A DNA stretch of 64,000 nucleotides from Methylobacterium durans (lineage in GTDB: Bacteria; Pseudomonadota; Alphaproteobacteria; Rhizobiales; Beijerinckiaceae): assembly GCF_003173715.1 (NCBI RefSeq), contig NZ_CP029550.1, forward strand, positions 1 to 64,000, given 5' to 3'. The notes beneath the pieces are model-generated. The model searched no databases. It was not told the origin of the DNA and saw only the letters and a list, made by a program, of their open reading frames with translations. Every line of letters begins with the position of its first letter. The first letter of the stretch is position 1. The position numbers and the translations under genes were made by a program. Positions 27,966-36,263 of the stretch are shown here, piece by piece.

Positions 27966-29173
27966 AGGGGCTCTTCCGAGAGCCGGATCGTCTGGCCCTC
28001 CTGCAGGGAATGGACGCCGGCGACGACGACGCGCTCGTTCGGGTTCAGGCCGCCGCTCACCGTGACGCGCTCGGGGCCGCGCTCGGCCAGGGCGACGTCG
28101 CGGCGGGCCACGGCATTGCCGGCGGCGTTCACGATCCAGACCGAGTCGCGCCCGTTCTCCGTCAGGATGGCGGTGGCGGGCAGCGGGAAGCGGGGCGCGA
28201 CCGGCCGCGACAGGGAGACCGTGATGGTCGCGCCGAGGCGGAAGGCGGAAGGCGGGTTCTCCAGGCTCATACGGATGCGCCGGGTGCGGGTCGACTGGTC
28301 GGCGAAGGGCGAGACCTCGCGGACCCGGCCCGCCGCCGTGACTTCGGGCGCGCTCTGGAGCGAGACCGTGAAGCGCCCGTCCTTGGGCATCGCGCCGGCC
28401 AGATCCTCGGGGATGTCGACGACGGCCTCGCGCTCCTCGGGGCGGGCCACGGTCACGACCGCCTGGCCGGCGCTCAGGACCTGCCCGACCTCGGCGCTGC
28501 GCTGCGTCACCACCCCGTCGAAATCCGCCTTCAGCTCGGTGTAGCCGATCTGGTCCTGCGCCTTCTGCAGGCTCGACTGGGCCTGGGCGAGGCGGGCCTG
28601 GGCGGTGTCGCGGTTGGCCACGGCGCCGTCGAGCTGGGCCTGGGTGACGTTGGCGCCCTCCATCAGGCGGCGGGTGCGCGCCTCGGTGGCCGCGGCATTC
28701 TCGGCCTGCGCCCTGGCATCGGCGACATCGGCCTCGGCCCGCACCAGGGCGAAGCGCGGCACCACGGGATCGAGGGCGGCCAAGCGCTGGCCCTTCGTCA
28801 CGATGTCGCCGACCGTGACGTCGCGGGCGACCACCCGGCCGCCGATCTGGAAGCCGAGCTGCGACTGGTAGCGCGGCTCCACCGTGCCGGCGAAGGGGCC
28901 GAAGACGACCCGGTCGACGGGCTTGGCGAGGGTGTAGAGCACCGGCCGTACCGGCGGCGCCTCGGCCTTCTCCTGTGCCGGCTGGCAGGCGGCGAGGAGG
29001 AGGGGCATGGCGAGGAGACAGGCGCGCCCTGCCCCCTCTCCCGTTCGGGAGAGGGTTGGGGTGAGGGGTGCGACCTCTCCGGATACGGCCGATCCCTCAC
29101 CCGGTCCGCGTGCCGCGGACTCAGGCCTTCCCGAACGGGAGAGGTGGGCGGATCGCATCCCCGTCGCGCTCAT
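27962..29173 (-). CDS. RND efflux periplasmic adaptor, lipoprotein, with palindromic repeat inside its leader
   Basis: Membrane-fusion protein of the RND system, 403 residues. The mature part has QLGFQIGGRVVARDVTVGDI (lipoyl domain), a helical hairpin (EADVADARAQAENAAATEAR), a barrel (FRLGATITVSLSRPV) and the membrane-proximal domain. A lipobox LLAAC with preceding ACLLAMPLLL marks a lipoprotein signal, but it starts some 50 residues after the ATG at 29173. Those extra residues are encoded by a copy of the genome's ~110-bp palindromic repeat sitting in frame between MSATGMRS and the hydrophobic core. The ATG overlaps the upstream adaptor's stop (ATGA), so it is probably the ancestral start. 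A start downstream of the repeat is possible but none has a clear ribosome site. Confidence 0.87.
   Translation of the reverse strand: MSATGMRSAHLSRSGRPESAARGPGEGSAVSGEVAPLTPTLSRTGEGAGRACLLAMPLLLAACQPAQEKAEAPPVRPVLYTLAKPVDRVVFGPFAGTVEPRYQSQLGFQIGGRVVARDVTVGDIVTKGQRLAALDPVVPRFALVRAEADVADARAQAENAAATEARTRRLMEGANVTQAQLDGAVANRDTAQARLAQAQSSLQKAQDQIGYTELKADFDGVVTQRSAEVGQVLSAGQAVVTVARPEEREAVVDIPEDLAGAMPKDGRFTVSLQSAPEVTAAGRVREVSPFADQSTRTRRIRMSLENPPSAFRLGATITVSLSRPVAPRFPLPATAILTENGRDSVWIVNAAGNAVARRDVALAERGPERVTVSGGLNPNERVVVAGVHSLQEGQTIRLSEEPL
29035..29144 (+). repeat. Palindromic repeat, copy A (within adaptor gene)
   Basis: About 110 bp bounded by two hairpins, CCTCTCCCGTTCGGGAGAGG at the left and TTCCCGAACGGGAGAGG at the right, with a conserved middle (GGTGAGGGGTGCGACCTCTCC … CCCTCACCCGGTCCGCG). 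Nearly the same as the copy at 36758; more diverged copies at 40151 and 55897. Confidence 0.85.
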
Positions 29174-30279
29174 CGGCCGCCCTCCCCGCTCGCCGCCACC
29201 GTCACGGTCTGGCCCGGACGCAGGAACTGGATGCCCGCCGTGACGACCTGCTCGCCCGGCTCCACGCCGGCGGCGAGCGCGATCGTGTCGGCGCCGTAGC
29301 GCTCGACCGTGACGTTGCGCGGGGACACCGTGCCCGTCGCCGGGTCGAGCACCCAGATCGCGGGCCGGCCCTTCCAGCGGTAGAGCGCCGACCAGGGCAG
29401 CACGATGGCCGGTTGCGGCCGGAACTTGCCCCGCCCGACCACGACCGCTCCGAGCCCCATCTGCGGCGGCGTCCGGTCGAGCCCGACCTTGACCCGCACC
29501 GTGCCGGAGGACGGATCGACGCTCGGCGCGATCTCGCGGACGCTGCCCACCGCGACGACGCCGGGGTCGGCCTGGAGCACGACCTCGACGGTCTTCGAGT
29601 CGGGCGGCGTCGCCAGCAGCGCCTCGTAGACGTTGAACACCGCATCGCGCGGCCCGTCCTGCGCGAGAATGAGCACGGACTGGCCCGCCCGCACGACCTG
29701 GCCGGTCTCCAGCGAGCGGCTGAGCACGATGCCGGCGACGCCCGCGCGCAGCTCCGTGTAGGAGAACTGCTCCTGCGCGGTGCCGAGCGCGGCCTTGGCC
29801 GAGTCGACCGCCGCCTGGGTCGTCCGGAGCTGCTGCTCGGCATTGTCGAAGGCGGGCCGGGTCGTGTAGCCGCTCGCCAGCAGCGTCTCCTGGCGCTTGA
29901 AGCTGAGCTTCGCCTGCGTGAGCTGCGCCTCCGCCGAGGTGAGCGCCGCGCGGGCGTTGTCGAGGTTCGCCCGCTGCTCCTGCGGGTCGAGGCGGGCGAG
30001 GACCTGATCGGCCTCGACATGGTCCCCCACCTCGACGAGGCGCGCGCCGACCTTGCCGTTCGTCCGGAACGAGACGTTGGTCTGCGCCTGCGCCTGCACG
30101 TCCCCGGTGATGACGATGTCGGTGGCGATCATCGAGCGCTCGGCCGCGACGACGCGCACGAATGTCTGCGCCGCGAGCGGCTTCCCGGGCTCCGTCTGGG
30201 CAGAGAGGGCGGGTGCGGCGACCGCGCCGGCCAGCAGGACGGCGCAGATGGCGAGCGGCGTTGATCGACGTCCCGTCAT
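29170..30279 (-). CDS. RND efflux periplasmic adaptor (first of two)
   Basis: Membrane-fusion protein, 369 residues from MTGRRSTPLA, with a Sec signal peptide LAICAVLLAGAVAAPALSAQ. It contains VSFRTNGKVGARLVEVGDHV (lipoyl half), a helical hairpin (ARAALTSAEAQLTQAKLSFK), the second lipoyl half FSYTELRAGVAGIVLSRSLE and the barrel/proximal domains to a C-terminal PGQTVTVAASGEGGR. It opens the pump operon; two tandem adaptors before one pump suggest a heteromeric adaptor ring, as in some known RND systems. It diverges from tetR across about 110 bp containing a palindromic operator. Confidence 0.9.
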   Translation of the reverse strand: MTGRRSTPLAICAVLLAGAVAAPALSAQTEPGKPLAAQTFVRVVAAERSMIATDIVITGDVQAQAQTNVSFRTNGKVGARLVEVGDHVEADQVLARLDPQEQRANLDNARAALTSAEAQLTQAKLSFKRQETLLASGYTTRPAFDNAEQQLRTTQAAVDSAKAALGTAQEQFSYTELRAGVAGIVLSRSLETGQVVRAGQSVLILAQDGPRDAVFNVYEALLATPPDSKTVEVVLQADPGVVAVGSVREIAPSVDPSSGTVRVKVGLDRTPPQMGLGAVVVGRGKFRPQPAIVLPWSALYRWKGRPAIWVLDPATGTVSPRNVTVERYGADTIALAAGVEPGEQVVTAGIQFLRPGQTVTVAASGEGGR

Positions 30280-30357
30280 GGCAACATCTCGGGCGGCACC
30301 TCGGGCCAAGGCCGCGATTCGGCCTATCGCCGCGCAGCCATATCCACTACATTACCG

Positions 30358-30371
30358 ACCGTCCAGACGGT
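30358..30371. promoter_or_regulatory. Probable TetR operator (perfect 14-bp palindrome)
   Basis: ACCGTC-CA-GACGGT, a perfect inverted repeat midway between the divergent efflux operon and tetR, 19 bp before the tetR ATG. Position and symmetry fit autoregulation plus control of the pump. The flank is AT-rich (TTTTTAACAG). Confidence 0.65.
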
Positions 30372-30389
30372 TTTTAACAGGTCGAGGGT

Positions 30390-30953
30390 ATGGCGAAGGC
30401 GCGCACCCGGCGGGAGGACCGGCCCGAGATCATCCTCGACGCGGCCGAGGCGCTGCTGCGCCGCTCCGGCAGCCGCACGCTGACGATCGACGCGGTGGCG
30501 GCGGAGGCGGGCCTCAGCAAGGGCGGGGTGCTGCACCATTACGCCTCGAAGGACGCGCTGGTCACGGCGCTCGCCGCCCGCAAGGTGGAGCGGCTGCGCG
30601 CCGGCATCGGCGAGCACGCCGCCGCGCTGGCGGCGTCGCGGGCCCGCATGCCGCTCGCGATGATCGGGCACGCCCGCGAGGTCTACGCCGAGGAATGTGG
30701 TTTCCCCGATTCCCTGCTGATCGCGACCGCGGAGAACGCGGAGGCCGTCGCCGGCTTCCGGAGCTTCCTCGCCGAGCGCCTGCGGGATCTCGCCGAGATC
30801 GAGGCGCGCCCGGGCGCCGGGGCCGCCTTCCTGTTCGCGATCCTCGGGCTGATGATGAGCCGGTCGCTCGGCTTCCACGAACTCGACGGTGCGGAGCTCG
30901 ACCGGCTGTTCGGGGCGCTGGAGGCGCAGGCGCGGGCCCTGCCGGAGGGCTAG
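30390..30953 (+). CDS. TetR-family repressor of the divergent efflux operon
   Basis: 187 residues. The N-terminal helix-turn-helix domain is typical: RPEIILDAAEALLRRSG, TLTIDAVAAEAGLSKGGVLH and HYASKDALVTAL. The C-terminal ligand domain has the form of the TetR_C group with LLIATAENAEAV … FLFAILGLMMSRSLGF. Its divergent placement and the palindrome in front argue for pump control. The TAG stop at 30951-30953 is part of the CTAG target site of the following insertion sequence, so the protein end is unchanged by the insertion but its transcript runs into the element. Confidence 0.9.
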   Translation: MAKARTRREDRPEIILDAAEALLRRSGSRTLTIDAVAAEAGLSKGGVLHHYASKDALVTALAARKVERLRAGIGEHAAALAASRARMPLAMIGHAREVYAEECGFPDSLLIATAENAEAVAGFRSFLAERLRDLAEIEARPGAGAAFLFAILGLMMSRSLGFHELDGAELDRLFGALEAQARALPEG

Positions 30954-32355
30954 CATTACAGTTGCAGTTTCGTTCTGAGGTGCGCCTGTCGGGCGGCAGC
31001 TTGGTGGGCGCGCCGCCAGGCTGACCAAGCGAGCACGAGCGCGGGCTCAATGCGCCGCTGCGCCAGCCGCATCGCCACGCGCCGGATCTCCTGAATGGAC
31101 CACGGCACCGGCGAGCTTGGCGATGAGCGGCGTTTTTGGGGGCGTTCCGTTGGCCAACCGGCGCACCCGCGCCAACATCGCAAAAGCCAGCATCACCAAG
31201 CTGACGTGCCGGTGCCAGCCGTGCCACGAACGGCTCTCGTTGTGGGCCAGCCCGAGCTCCGTCTTGGCGGTCTCGAACGCGTCCTCGATGGCCCAGCGTC
31301 GCCCCTCCACGGCCACCAGCGTCTGCACCGGCGTGCCGGCCGGGCACCAAGTGGTGAAGTAGGAGAAGCTCCCGTCCGACAGGCTGCGCCGCACGAGCAG
31401 GCCGCGCGTCCACACGCTCTGATCAAGAGCGGCGTCGAGCGCATCCGCCGGCAGCGTGGCCAGCGGCAGGTAGGCCCAGTCGAACAGGCGCGGTCCCTTC
31501 GTGCCAGATCCGGCCGAGAGCCGGATCCAGTCTGTCTTGGAGAGATCCTTGGCGATCTCCTCGGCGGTGCCCGCGACGTCGAGGTTTTGGTCCCAGGACC
31601 AGAACCGATGCTGACCCGTGACACCGAGCACGTAGCCCTTGTACGCACGGCGCAGCGCCAGCTCGATCTCGCCAACCCCGTAGATGCTGTCAGCCGCAAC
31701 CCACGCAAACGGCACCTCTGCCTTTATCGCCCGCTCGATCATGGCCAGCGCCAGCTGCGGCTTGGTGGCAAAGGTGATGGCCTCCGGCACATGCGCCGTC
31801 CGCCTTCGAGCCGGGTCTCCGGCCCAGGCTTTGGGCAGGTACAGCTGACGATCGATGAAGGCGTGGCCCTGATCCGAGACGTAGGCGGCAAACACCCCGA
31901 TCTGGCAGTTGGTGATCTTGCCAGCTGAGCCTGTGTACTGCCGGCCCACACCGCACGAGGCTCTGCCCTGCTTCAAGAAGCCGGTCTCGTCGATCACCAC
32001 CACCGCGTCAGGTGAGCCGAGCGTCTCGAGGACGTAGTCACGCACCACGTCCCGCAGCGCCTCCGCGTCCCAGTGCGTGCGACCGAGGACAGCCTGCTGG
32101 CGCCAGGGGCCTGGATCACCAGCAGCTTCAGCCCGCATCCAGCCGGTCTTGCGCCGCTCACCCCCAAGCAAGCCCTCCAGGAAGGCGTTGGCGGAGGCGG
32201 CGACGCTCGGGGCGGCAAACAGCGGGCGGATGCGCTGCTTGGCCTGCCGCAGTGTCGTCGACCAGAGCTCCAGCGTGGATTCGAGCGAGGTTGAGGACAT
32301 CGCGCTCTCCCATCCGAAACCACTCAGATAGGAGCCTCACCCTGCAACTGTAATG
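30954..32355 (-). mobile_element. Complete IS701-family insertion sequence
   Basis: A 1,402-bp element with perfect terminal inverted repeats CATTACAGTTGCAG (30954-30967) and CTGCAACTGTAATG (32342-32355), flanked by a 4-bp direct repeat CTAG (30950-30953 and 32356-32359). IS701-family elements duplicate a 4-bp YTAR target, which fits. The transposase gene inside is intact, so the insertion looks recent and may be active. Confidence 0.92.
31047..32300 (-). CDS. IS701-family transposase (DDE)
   Basis: 417 residues, uninterrupted, filling the element. The DDE/RNase H-like core includes AVVVIDETGFLKQGRASCGV (first Asp; typical of IS701), VPFAWVAADSIYGVGEIELA (second Asp) and the late WAIEDAFETAKTELGLAHNE (catalytic Glu). 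The C-terminal WHGWHRHVSLVMLAFAMLA stretch is also characteristic of the family. It is slightly less GC-biased than its neighbours. Confidence 0.95.
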   Translation of the reverse strand: MSSTSLESTLELWSTTLRQAKQRIRPLFAAPSVAASANAFLEGLLGGERRKTGWMRAEAAGDPGPWRQQAVLGRTHWDAEALRDVVRDYVLETLGSPDAVVVIDETGFLKQGRASCGVGRQYTGSAGKITNCQIGVFAAYVSDQGHAFIDRQLYLPKAWAGDPARRRTAHVPEAITFATKPQLALAMIERAIKAEVPFAWVAADSIYGVGEIELALRRAYKGYVLGVTGQHRFWSWDQNLDVAGTAEEIAKDLSKTDWIRLSAGSGTKGPRLFDWAYLPLATLPADALDAALDQSVWTRGLLVRRSLSDGSFSYFTTWCPAGTPVQTLVAVEGRRWAIEDAFETAKTELGLAHNESRSWHGWHRHVSLVMLAFAMLARVRRLANGTPPKTPLIAKLAGAVVHSGDPARGDAAGAAAH

Positions 32356-32435
32356 CTAGGGGAACCGTCGGTCTCCTGACGCGGAGCACCTGCCCGGAGC
32401 GTCAGCGGAGGGCGACCCGGGACGGAGATCGGATG

Positions 32436-33338
32436 CTATCCCCCGGCCTCGGCCGCCATCGCCTCGAAGACGAGGGCGTGGCGGGCCGCGATCGCGTCGA
32501 CGTCGTGGCCGTAGCCGCCGCCGATGACCGCCACCAGCGGGATGCCCCGCGCCCGCGCCTCCCGCACGACGAGCCAGTCGCGGGCCGCGAGGCCCTCGTC
32601 CGTCAGGGCGAGGCGCCCGAGCCGGTCGTCCCGGTGCGGATCGACGCCGGCATTGTAGAAGACGAGGTCCGGCCGCAGGGCGTCGAGGAGCGGCGGCAGC
32701 CGGCCCGCGAGGATGGCGAGGTACTCGGCGTCGCTCTGGCCGTCGGCAAGGCCGATGTCGAGGTCGCCTGCGATCTTGCGGGCGGGGTAGTTCTTCTCGG
32801 CGTGGATCGAGAGGGTGAAGAGGTCCGGGCAGGCGTAGAGGCAGTCGGCGGTGCCGTCGCCCTGGTGGACGTCGCAATCGACCACGAGGGCCCGGCCGAT
32901 CGCGCCCTCCCTCTGCAGGGCGCGGGCCGCCACCGCCACGTCGTTGAACACGCAGAAGCCCGCCCCTTGCGCCCGCCGCGCGTGGTGGCTGCCGCCCGCC
33001 GCGCTCCCCGCGAGGCCGTGGGCCAGGGCGAGCCGCGCCGCCGCCAGCGTGCCGCCCGCCGAGGCGCGGGCGCGGCGCGTCACGCCCGGATCGATCGGCA
33101 GGCCGATCGCCTTCTCGATCTCGCGGGGCACGGCCGAGGCGAGCACGGCCTCGACATAGGCGCGGTCGTGGACGAGGCAGAGGGTCTCCGCCCCCGCCGG
33201 CTCCGGCGTCACGAAGCCCGCCGGCGCGAGGCCGCGGGCGGACAGGATCTCGGCGAGCCGGCCGTACTTGCCCATGGGGAAGCGGTGCCCCGCGGGCAGG
33301 CTCGCCTGATAGGCCGGGTGATAGACGATCGGCGTCAC
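32436..33338 (-). CDS. Histone-deacetylase-family (acetoin utilisation/AcuC-like) deacetylase
   Basis: Zinc amidohydrolase of the class II-like bacterial HDAC family, 300 residues. Active-site sequence is visible in GGSHHARRAQGAGFCVFND (tandem His general bases), VVDCDVHQGDGTADC (Zn Asp/His), YNAGVDPHRDDRLG (Zn Asp) and GGGYGHD (transition-state Tyr). Bacterial members remove acyl groups from polyamines or protein lysines; which applies here is unknown. Follows the insertion sequence; monocistronic. Confidence 0.9.
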   Translation of the reverse strand: MTPIVYHPAYQASLPAGHRFPMGKYGRLAEILSARGLAPAGFVTPEPAGAETLCLVHDRAYVEAVLASAVPREIEKAIGLPIDPGVTRRARASAGGTLAAARLALAHGLAGSAAGGSHHARRAQGAGFCVFNDVAVAARALQREGAIGRALVVDCDVHQGDGTADCLYACPDLFTLSIHAEKNYPARKIAGDLDIGLADGQSDAEYLAILAGRLPPLLDALRPDLVFYNAGVDPHRDDRLGRLALTDEGLAARDWLVVREARARGIPLVAVIGGGYGHDVDAIAARHALVFEAMAAEAGG

Positions 33339-33493
33339 GCCCGGCCCCTCCTCCGGCGCCCGCGGGCGCTCCCTGGTTCGCGGCCTGTCATACGCCTGAT
33401 ACGGCCCGGCTGTTAGGGGCCCTGTTCGGATTGGGACCGGCAGGGATCGGCGCGTGCCGTCCCGTCGCGAGCCCGGAGCCGAGGAGCGAATTC

Positions 33494-34678
33494 ATGGCGG
33501 GATTCATGGACGGCGCCTTCGCGAGCGGCATCCCGATCGCCACCCTGGCCGTCCTGGCGCTCTGCGCCCTCGTGACCCTCGTCAATCTCGCGAGCCTGAT
33601 CGTCGCCGCGCACCGCATCGGCGCGGTCCGGACAGGCTCGACCATCCCGGCCGGCGCTCCCGTCTCCCTGGTGCGGCCGGTCTGCGGGCTCGAGACCTTC
33701 AGCGAGGAGATGCTGACCCGCGGCTTCCGCCTCGACTATCCCGCCTACGAGCTGATCTTCTGCGTGGCGGATGCGGGAGACCCGATCCTGCCGCTCCTGC
33801 ACCGGCTCATCGCGGCCCATCCGTCCGTGCCGGCGCGGATCATCGTCGGCGACGAGCGGGTGAGCGACAACCCGAAGCTCAACAATTGCGTGCGCGGCTG
33901 GGAGGCGGCCCGCCACGAATGGGTGGTGCTCGCCGATTCGAACGTGCTGATGCCGCCGGACTACCTGCAGCGGCTGCAGGCGGCGTGGCGGCCCGACACC
34001 GGCCTCGTCTGCTCGACGCCGGTCGGCGCCCGGCCGGACAGCTTCCCGGCCGAGGTCGAGTGCGCCTTCCTCAACACCCTGCAGGCGCGCTGGCAATATG
34101 CCGGCGAGGCCCTCGGGCTCGGCTTCGCGCAGGGCAAGAGCATGCTGTGGCACCGGCCCTTCCTGGAGGCTCGCGGCGGCATCCGGGCGCTCGCCGCCGA
34201 GATCGCGGAGGACGCCGCGGCCACGAAGCTCGTGCGGGTGGCGGGACGCCGCGTCCACCTCGTCGCGGCGCCCTTCGAGCAGCCCCTCGGGCGGCGGAGC
34301 CTGCGGGAGGTGTGGGCGCGCCAGATCCGCTGGGCCCGGCTGCGGCGCGTCACCTTCCCGCTGTTCTTCGCCCCCGAGATCGGCACCGGCGCCCTCCTTC
34401 CCCTCGGGCTCGGCGCCGCCGCGGTCGAGGGCGCGCCCGCGCACCTCGCCCTCCTCGCGATGGCGGCGCTCTGGTACGGCGCCGAATTCCGGCTCGCCGC
34501 GCGCGCCGGCTGGCACCGCTCGCCGCGCCTCGTCCTCGCCTTCCTGGTGCGGGACGCGATGCTGCCGGCCCTCTGGGCCGCCGCCTGGATGCGGAGCGCG
34601 ATCGTCTGGCGCGGCAACGCCATGGACATCCGCCCGAAGGCGGCGGGGGCCTTGCGCCCACGGGTCAGGGCCGCGTGA
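33494..34678 (+). CDS. GT21-family (ceramide glucosyltransferase-like) membrane glycosyltransferase
   Basis: Processive-type GT2/21 glycosyltransferase with an N-terminal helix (ATLAVLALCALVTLVNLASL), a cytoplasmic catalytic domain and C-terminal membrane helices (HLALLAMAALWYGAEFRLAA). Catalytic features: VSLVRPVCGLE, the D1 region IFCVADAGDP, D2 VVLADSNVLMPPDYL, D3 EIAEDAAATKLV and QIRWARLRR, the (Q/R)xxRW motif of the family. The same family includes HpnI, the hopanoid-linked GlcNAc-transferase; there are no other hpn genes nearby, so lipid acceptor unknown. ATG 33494 has GAGGAG upstream. Confidence 0.85.
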   Translation: MAGFMDGAFASGIPIATLAVLALCALVTLVNLASLIVAAHRIGAVRTGSTIPAGAPVSLVRPVCGLETFSEEMLTRGFRLDYPAYELIFCVADAGDPILPLLHRLIAAHPSVPARIIVGDERVSDNPKLNNCVRGWEAARHEWVVLADSNVLMPPDYLQRLQAAWRPDTGLVCSTPVGARPDSFPAEVECAFLNTLQARWQYAGEALGLGFAQGKSMLWHRPFLEARGGIRALAAEIAEDAAATKLVRVAGRRVHLVAAPFEQPLGRRSLREVWARQIRWARLRRVTFPLFFAPEIGTGALLPLGLGAAAVEGAPAHLALLAMAALWYGAEFRLAARAGWHRSPRLVLAFLVRDAMLPALWAAAWMRSAIVWRGNAMDIRPKAAGALRPRVRAA

Positions 34679-34758
34679 GGCCGTCCTTCCGGGCGGTCGC
34701 CGCCTGATCTACACCGCGGGTCGAGTGACACGCTTCGGACACGCGAAACGACCCGCCC

Positions 34759-35454
34759 ATGAGAATTGCCGTCCTCGAGACCGGCCGGCCGCCGGCGCGC
34801 CTCGGCGGGCGCTATCCCGGCTACGGCGCGATGGTGCGCAGCCTCGTCGGGCCCGGCCACGATTACGAGATCGTCCGCGCCGATGCCGGGGCGCTTCCCG
34901 CGCCGGACGCGCACGCGGCCTACCTGATCACCGGCTCGCCGGCCGGCGTCTACGATCCCGATCCGTGGATCGCGGCGCTGATCGCCTTCCTGCGGGCGCT
35001 CGCGCCCGACCGGAAGGTGGTCGGGCTCTGCTTCGGCCATCAGGTGATGGCGCAGGCCTGGGGCGGGCAGGTCGTAAAGTCGGAGAGGGGCTGGGGCCTC
35101 GGGCTGCACCGCTACGCGATCGTGGAGCGAGCGCCCTTCATGGATGGCGGCGACGACGCGATCCGCGTGCCCGTGAGCCATCAGGACCAGGTCGTGGCTC
35201 GGCCGCCCGGCGCGCGGGTGCTCGCGGCCAGCGCCTTCACCCCGCACGCGGTGCTCGCCTACCGGGACCGTGCCGCCCTCTCCTTCCAGTGCCATCCGGA
35301 ATTCAATCCCGACTTCGCCCGCGCGCTCACGGACGGGCACCGGGCGGGGGAGACGGATCCGGCGCTCGTCGCGGCGGCGCTCGCCTCCCTGGACGCGCCC
35401 CACGATTCCGGCCGCGTCGGCTCCTGGATCCGGCGCTTTCTCGATGAGGATTGA
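34759..35454 (+). CDS. Class I glutamine amidotransferase-like protein
   Basis: 231-residue GATase1 domain standing alone. The nucleophile elbow is VVGLCFGHQVMAQAWGG (Cys) and the catalytic His/Glu are in FQCHPEF. The N-terminus YLITGSPAGVYDPDPWIAAL matches the type often annotated as a GMP synthase-like or gamma-glutamyl-hydrolase-like glutamine amidotransferase. No synthase partner is adjacent, so the reaction is unknown. It sits between GT21 and the tRNA-Leu gene, convergent with the latter. Confidence 0.85.
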   Translation: MRIAVLETGRPPARLGGRYPGYGAMVRSLVGPGHDYEIVRADAGALPAPDAHAAYLITGSPAGVYDPDPWIAALIAFLRALAPDRKVVGLCFGHQVMAQAWGGQVVKSERGWGLGLHRYAIVERAPFMDGGDDAIRVPVSHQDQVVARPPGARVLAASAFTPHAVLAYRDRAALSFQCHPEFNPDFARALTDGHRAGETDPALVAAALASLDAPHDSGRVGSWIRRFLDED

Positions 35455-35461
35455 GGCTGCG

Positions 35462-35546
35462 TGGTGCGGGTAGAGGGAATCGAACCCCCACGCCTTGCGG
35501 CTGGCGATTTTGAGTCGCCCGCGTCTACCAATTCCGCCATACCCGC
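35462..35546 (-). tRNA. tRNA-Leu, anticodon CAA
   Basis: An 85-nt gene, reading leftwards from GCGGGTATGGCGGAATTGG. The 7-bp acceptor stem (GCGGGTA/TACCCGC), D-loop, anticodon loop CTCAAAA (anticodon CAA, codon UUG), a class II variable arm (CCAGCCGCAAGGCGTGG region) and the GGTTCGATTCC T-arm are all visible. Discriminator A and the 3' CCA are encoded (35462-35465). Confidence 0.95.
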
Positions 35547-35681
35547 GACCCGCGCCTCATCGCACAAGTTCGCCCCGGCGGCCAAGGACTTTTGCGGAGA
35601 CGGTGCGGCGCGCCTTCACTGGCCAGGGCCGCCCGCCTGTGCTCAAAGGTCGGCGCCTCTCCCCGACCGGACAAGGACCCG

Positions 35682-36263
35682 ATGATCCGCGGCCTCTACG
35701 AGTGGATACTCGCGCTCGCCGGCAAGCCCTCGGCGCCCTGGGCGCTCGGCGCCGTGGCTTTCGCGGAGAGCTCGTTCTTTCCCGTCCCGCCCGACGCCAT
35801 GATGGTGCCGATGGCGGTGAGCCGGCCCGACCGGGTCTGGTTCTACGCCCTCGTGGCGACGGTGGCCTCGGTGGCGGGCGGCCTCGTCGGCTACGCGATC
35901 GGGGCCCTGCTGTTCGATTCCCTCGGCCAGTGGCTGATCCGGCTCTACGGGCTGCAGAACTCGGCCCATACCTTTCAGGAATCCTACGCCGAGTACGGCC
36001 ACTGGGTGATCCTGCTGAAGGGCCTGACGCCGATCCCCTACAAGCTCGTCACCATCACCTCGGGCTTCGCGCATTACAGCCTGTTCTGGTTCACGGTGCT
36101 GTCGATCGTCACCCGCGGCGCGCGCTTCTTCCTGCTGGCGGGGCTTCTCGGGCGCTACGGCGTGCAGATCCGCGGCGTGCTCGACCGGCACCTGAACGCG
36201 GTCGCGGCGATCTCGGTGGCGGTGATCGTGCTCGGCTTTGTGCTGTTCAAGCTGGTGCTGTGA
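35682..36263 (+). CDS. DedA-family (SNARE-associated/VTT domain) membrane protein, YqaA-like
   Basis: 193-residue polytopic membrane protein. Family signatures: FAESSFFPVPPDAMMVPMAV (conserved E and PP), a G-rich helix VASVAGGLVGYAIGALLF, and VILLKGLTPIPYKLVTITSG, the reentrant-loop motif. DedA proteins are linked to undecaprenyl-phosphate or phospholipid flipping and envelope homeostasis. The stop overlaps the start of dsbB as TGATG, so the two are co-expressed. Confidence 0.88.
   Translation: MIRGLYEWILALAGKPSAPWALGAVAFAESSFFPVPPDAMMVPMAVSRPDRVWFYALVATVASVAGGLVGYAIGALLFDSLGQWLIRLYGLQNSAHTFQESYAEYGHWVILLKGLTPIPYKLVTITSGFAHYSLFWFTVLSIVTRGARFFLLAGLLGRYGVQIRGVLDRHLNAVAAISVAVIVLGFVLFKLVL

Noticed and set aside
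25074..28544. Very long open frame on the plus strand (1,156 codons) opposite the RND pump
   Set aside because: Arg/Asp/His-rich composition without domains; it is the GC-rich antisense shadow of the pump and adaptor genes, which have clear family motifs.
31047..32300. IS transposase as part of a larger transposon carrying the efflux operon
   Set aside because: Terminal repeats and the 4-bp target duplication enclose only the transposase gene, and no second copy flanks the operon.
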